Shown here piece after piece: positions 31,814 to 32,030 of a stretch of 32,030 nucleotides of DNA. This DNA is from Candidatus Brocadiia bacterium. GTDB lineage: Bacteria; Planctomycetota; DG-23; SLPQ01. The stretch is from contig SLPQ01000079.1 in assembly GCA_007131925.1 (NCBI GenBank), positions 1 to 32,030 on the forward strand. The letters run 5' to 3'. How positions within the stretch are numbered: the stretch's first letter is position 1; every line of letters begins with the position of its first letter. The position numbers and the translations under genes are program-made. The notes beneath the pieces are model-generated. The model saw only the letters and a program-made list of their open reading frames with translations, had not been told where the DNA came from and did not search any database.

Positions 31814-32030
31814 CTCCCTGCCCCTATTTTAAATGATCACAAACATCAACCGGGAGTACCTACTTGGCAGCAACAAAATAATTAGCCCAAATCTCATCCA
31901 ATTATTTTTAAAAACAACCACCTCCATACCACAAGAGCGCTTATCCCCTTGATTTGACCGGAAATGTTGCCCTTTTATAATCCACCTAAATCACTAAACC
32001 ACAATGCAGCCGCTGCCCCCCCCTTGATAA
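31763..32030. other. AT-rich terminal segment, composition unlike the rest
   Basis: From about 31775 to the end the DNA is clearly AT-richer than the window (runs such as AATTATTTTTAAAA), with no ORF except the gene start at 31813. It holds a 5' leader for that gene, with GGGAGG next to the GTG, and a TAAAAT that could be a -10. A C-run lies at 32012-32020. I see no terminal inverted repeats or transposase, so it does not look like an insertion sequence end. It probably comes from another genome joined during assembly. Confidence 0.6.

Noticed and set aside
31763-32030. Insertion sequence or prophage end at the AT-rich tail
   Set aside because: No terminal inverted repeat, target duplication or transposase frame is visible; a gene start with its leader fits better with a join between two genomes.

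Overview
The window is a 32 kb stretch of GC-rich bacterial DNA with about 27 protein genes and two tRNA genes. It comes from a Gram-negative-type cell. It has a heptosyltransferase-like GT9 fragment beside an MsbA-type exporter, a lipid-A-type glycosyltransferase (GT39/83), a LolA-like periplasmic protein, and a signal-peptide protein ending in Phe like an outer-membrane barrel. Metabolic markers are an EtfB-EtfA-FAD oxidase cassette, a PPi-type phosphofructokinase and NAD(P)-dependent GpsA. I cannot name the phylum from sequence alone; an uncultured anaerobic or facultative lineage known from metagenomes fits best. Start codons are unusually varied: GTG, TTG and probably one CTG make up almost half of the starts.

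Layout. 1-2065 (+): end of a flavodoxin-like oxidoreductase, a ketose 3-epimerase-type TIM barrel and a divergent HisF-like protein. 2138-3578: small genes (an unrecognised ORF, a MotA-like mini membrane protein, a 49-residue Cys-rich DUF6485-type protein coupled to a PNPOx-type flavoprotein). 3777-7031 (+): etfB-etfA-glcD, with stop/start overlaps at both junctions. 7102-7175 (-): tRNA-Gln. 7266-9968 (-): a large GH35 beta-galactosidase. 10297-10716 (-): small membrane protein. 11026-13281 (+): serS with an intrinsic terminator, then an outer-membrane-type protein. 13361-16730 (-): MFS permease, LolA-like protein, gpsA. 16889-20504 (-): two ABC exporter half-transporters. 20766-20839 (+): tRNA with CAT anticodon. 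20843-21580 (-): PAP2 phosphatase. 21670-24431 (+): GT39-type transferase and a class V aminotransferase. 24702-27104 (+): HAD protein and PPi-PFK. 27264-29126 (-): ECF sigma and zinc-finger anti-sigma. 29193-31762 (-): leuD, MsbA-like exporter, GT9 C-terminus.

Most noteworthy. (1) Both nucleotide-binding domains of the 16.9-20.5 kb ABC pair have lost most catalytic motifs (Walker A Lys, Q-loop Gln, signature, switch His), while the third exporter in the same window keeps all of them. (2) The HisF-like protein keeps the two catalytic Asp but has lost the charged ammonia gate and the HisH-contact residue, and no hisH is nearby. (3) etfB-etfA-glcD has the gene order of electron-confurcating lactate dehydrogenase, but EtfA has no ferredoxin extension. 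(4) The right end is a chimera: an AT-rich piece carrying the start of an ADP-ribosylglycohydrolase-like gene joins in frame to the C-terminal part of a GT9 heptosyltransferase, exactly where both families encode Ala-Leu-Gly-Val-Pro. This is most likely an assembly join, so little should be built on the last 280 bases.
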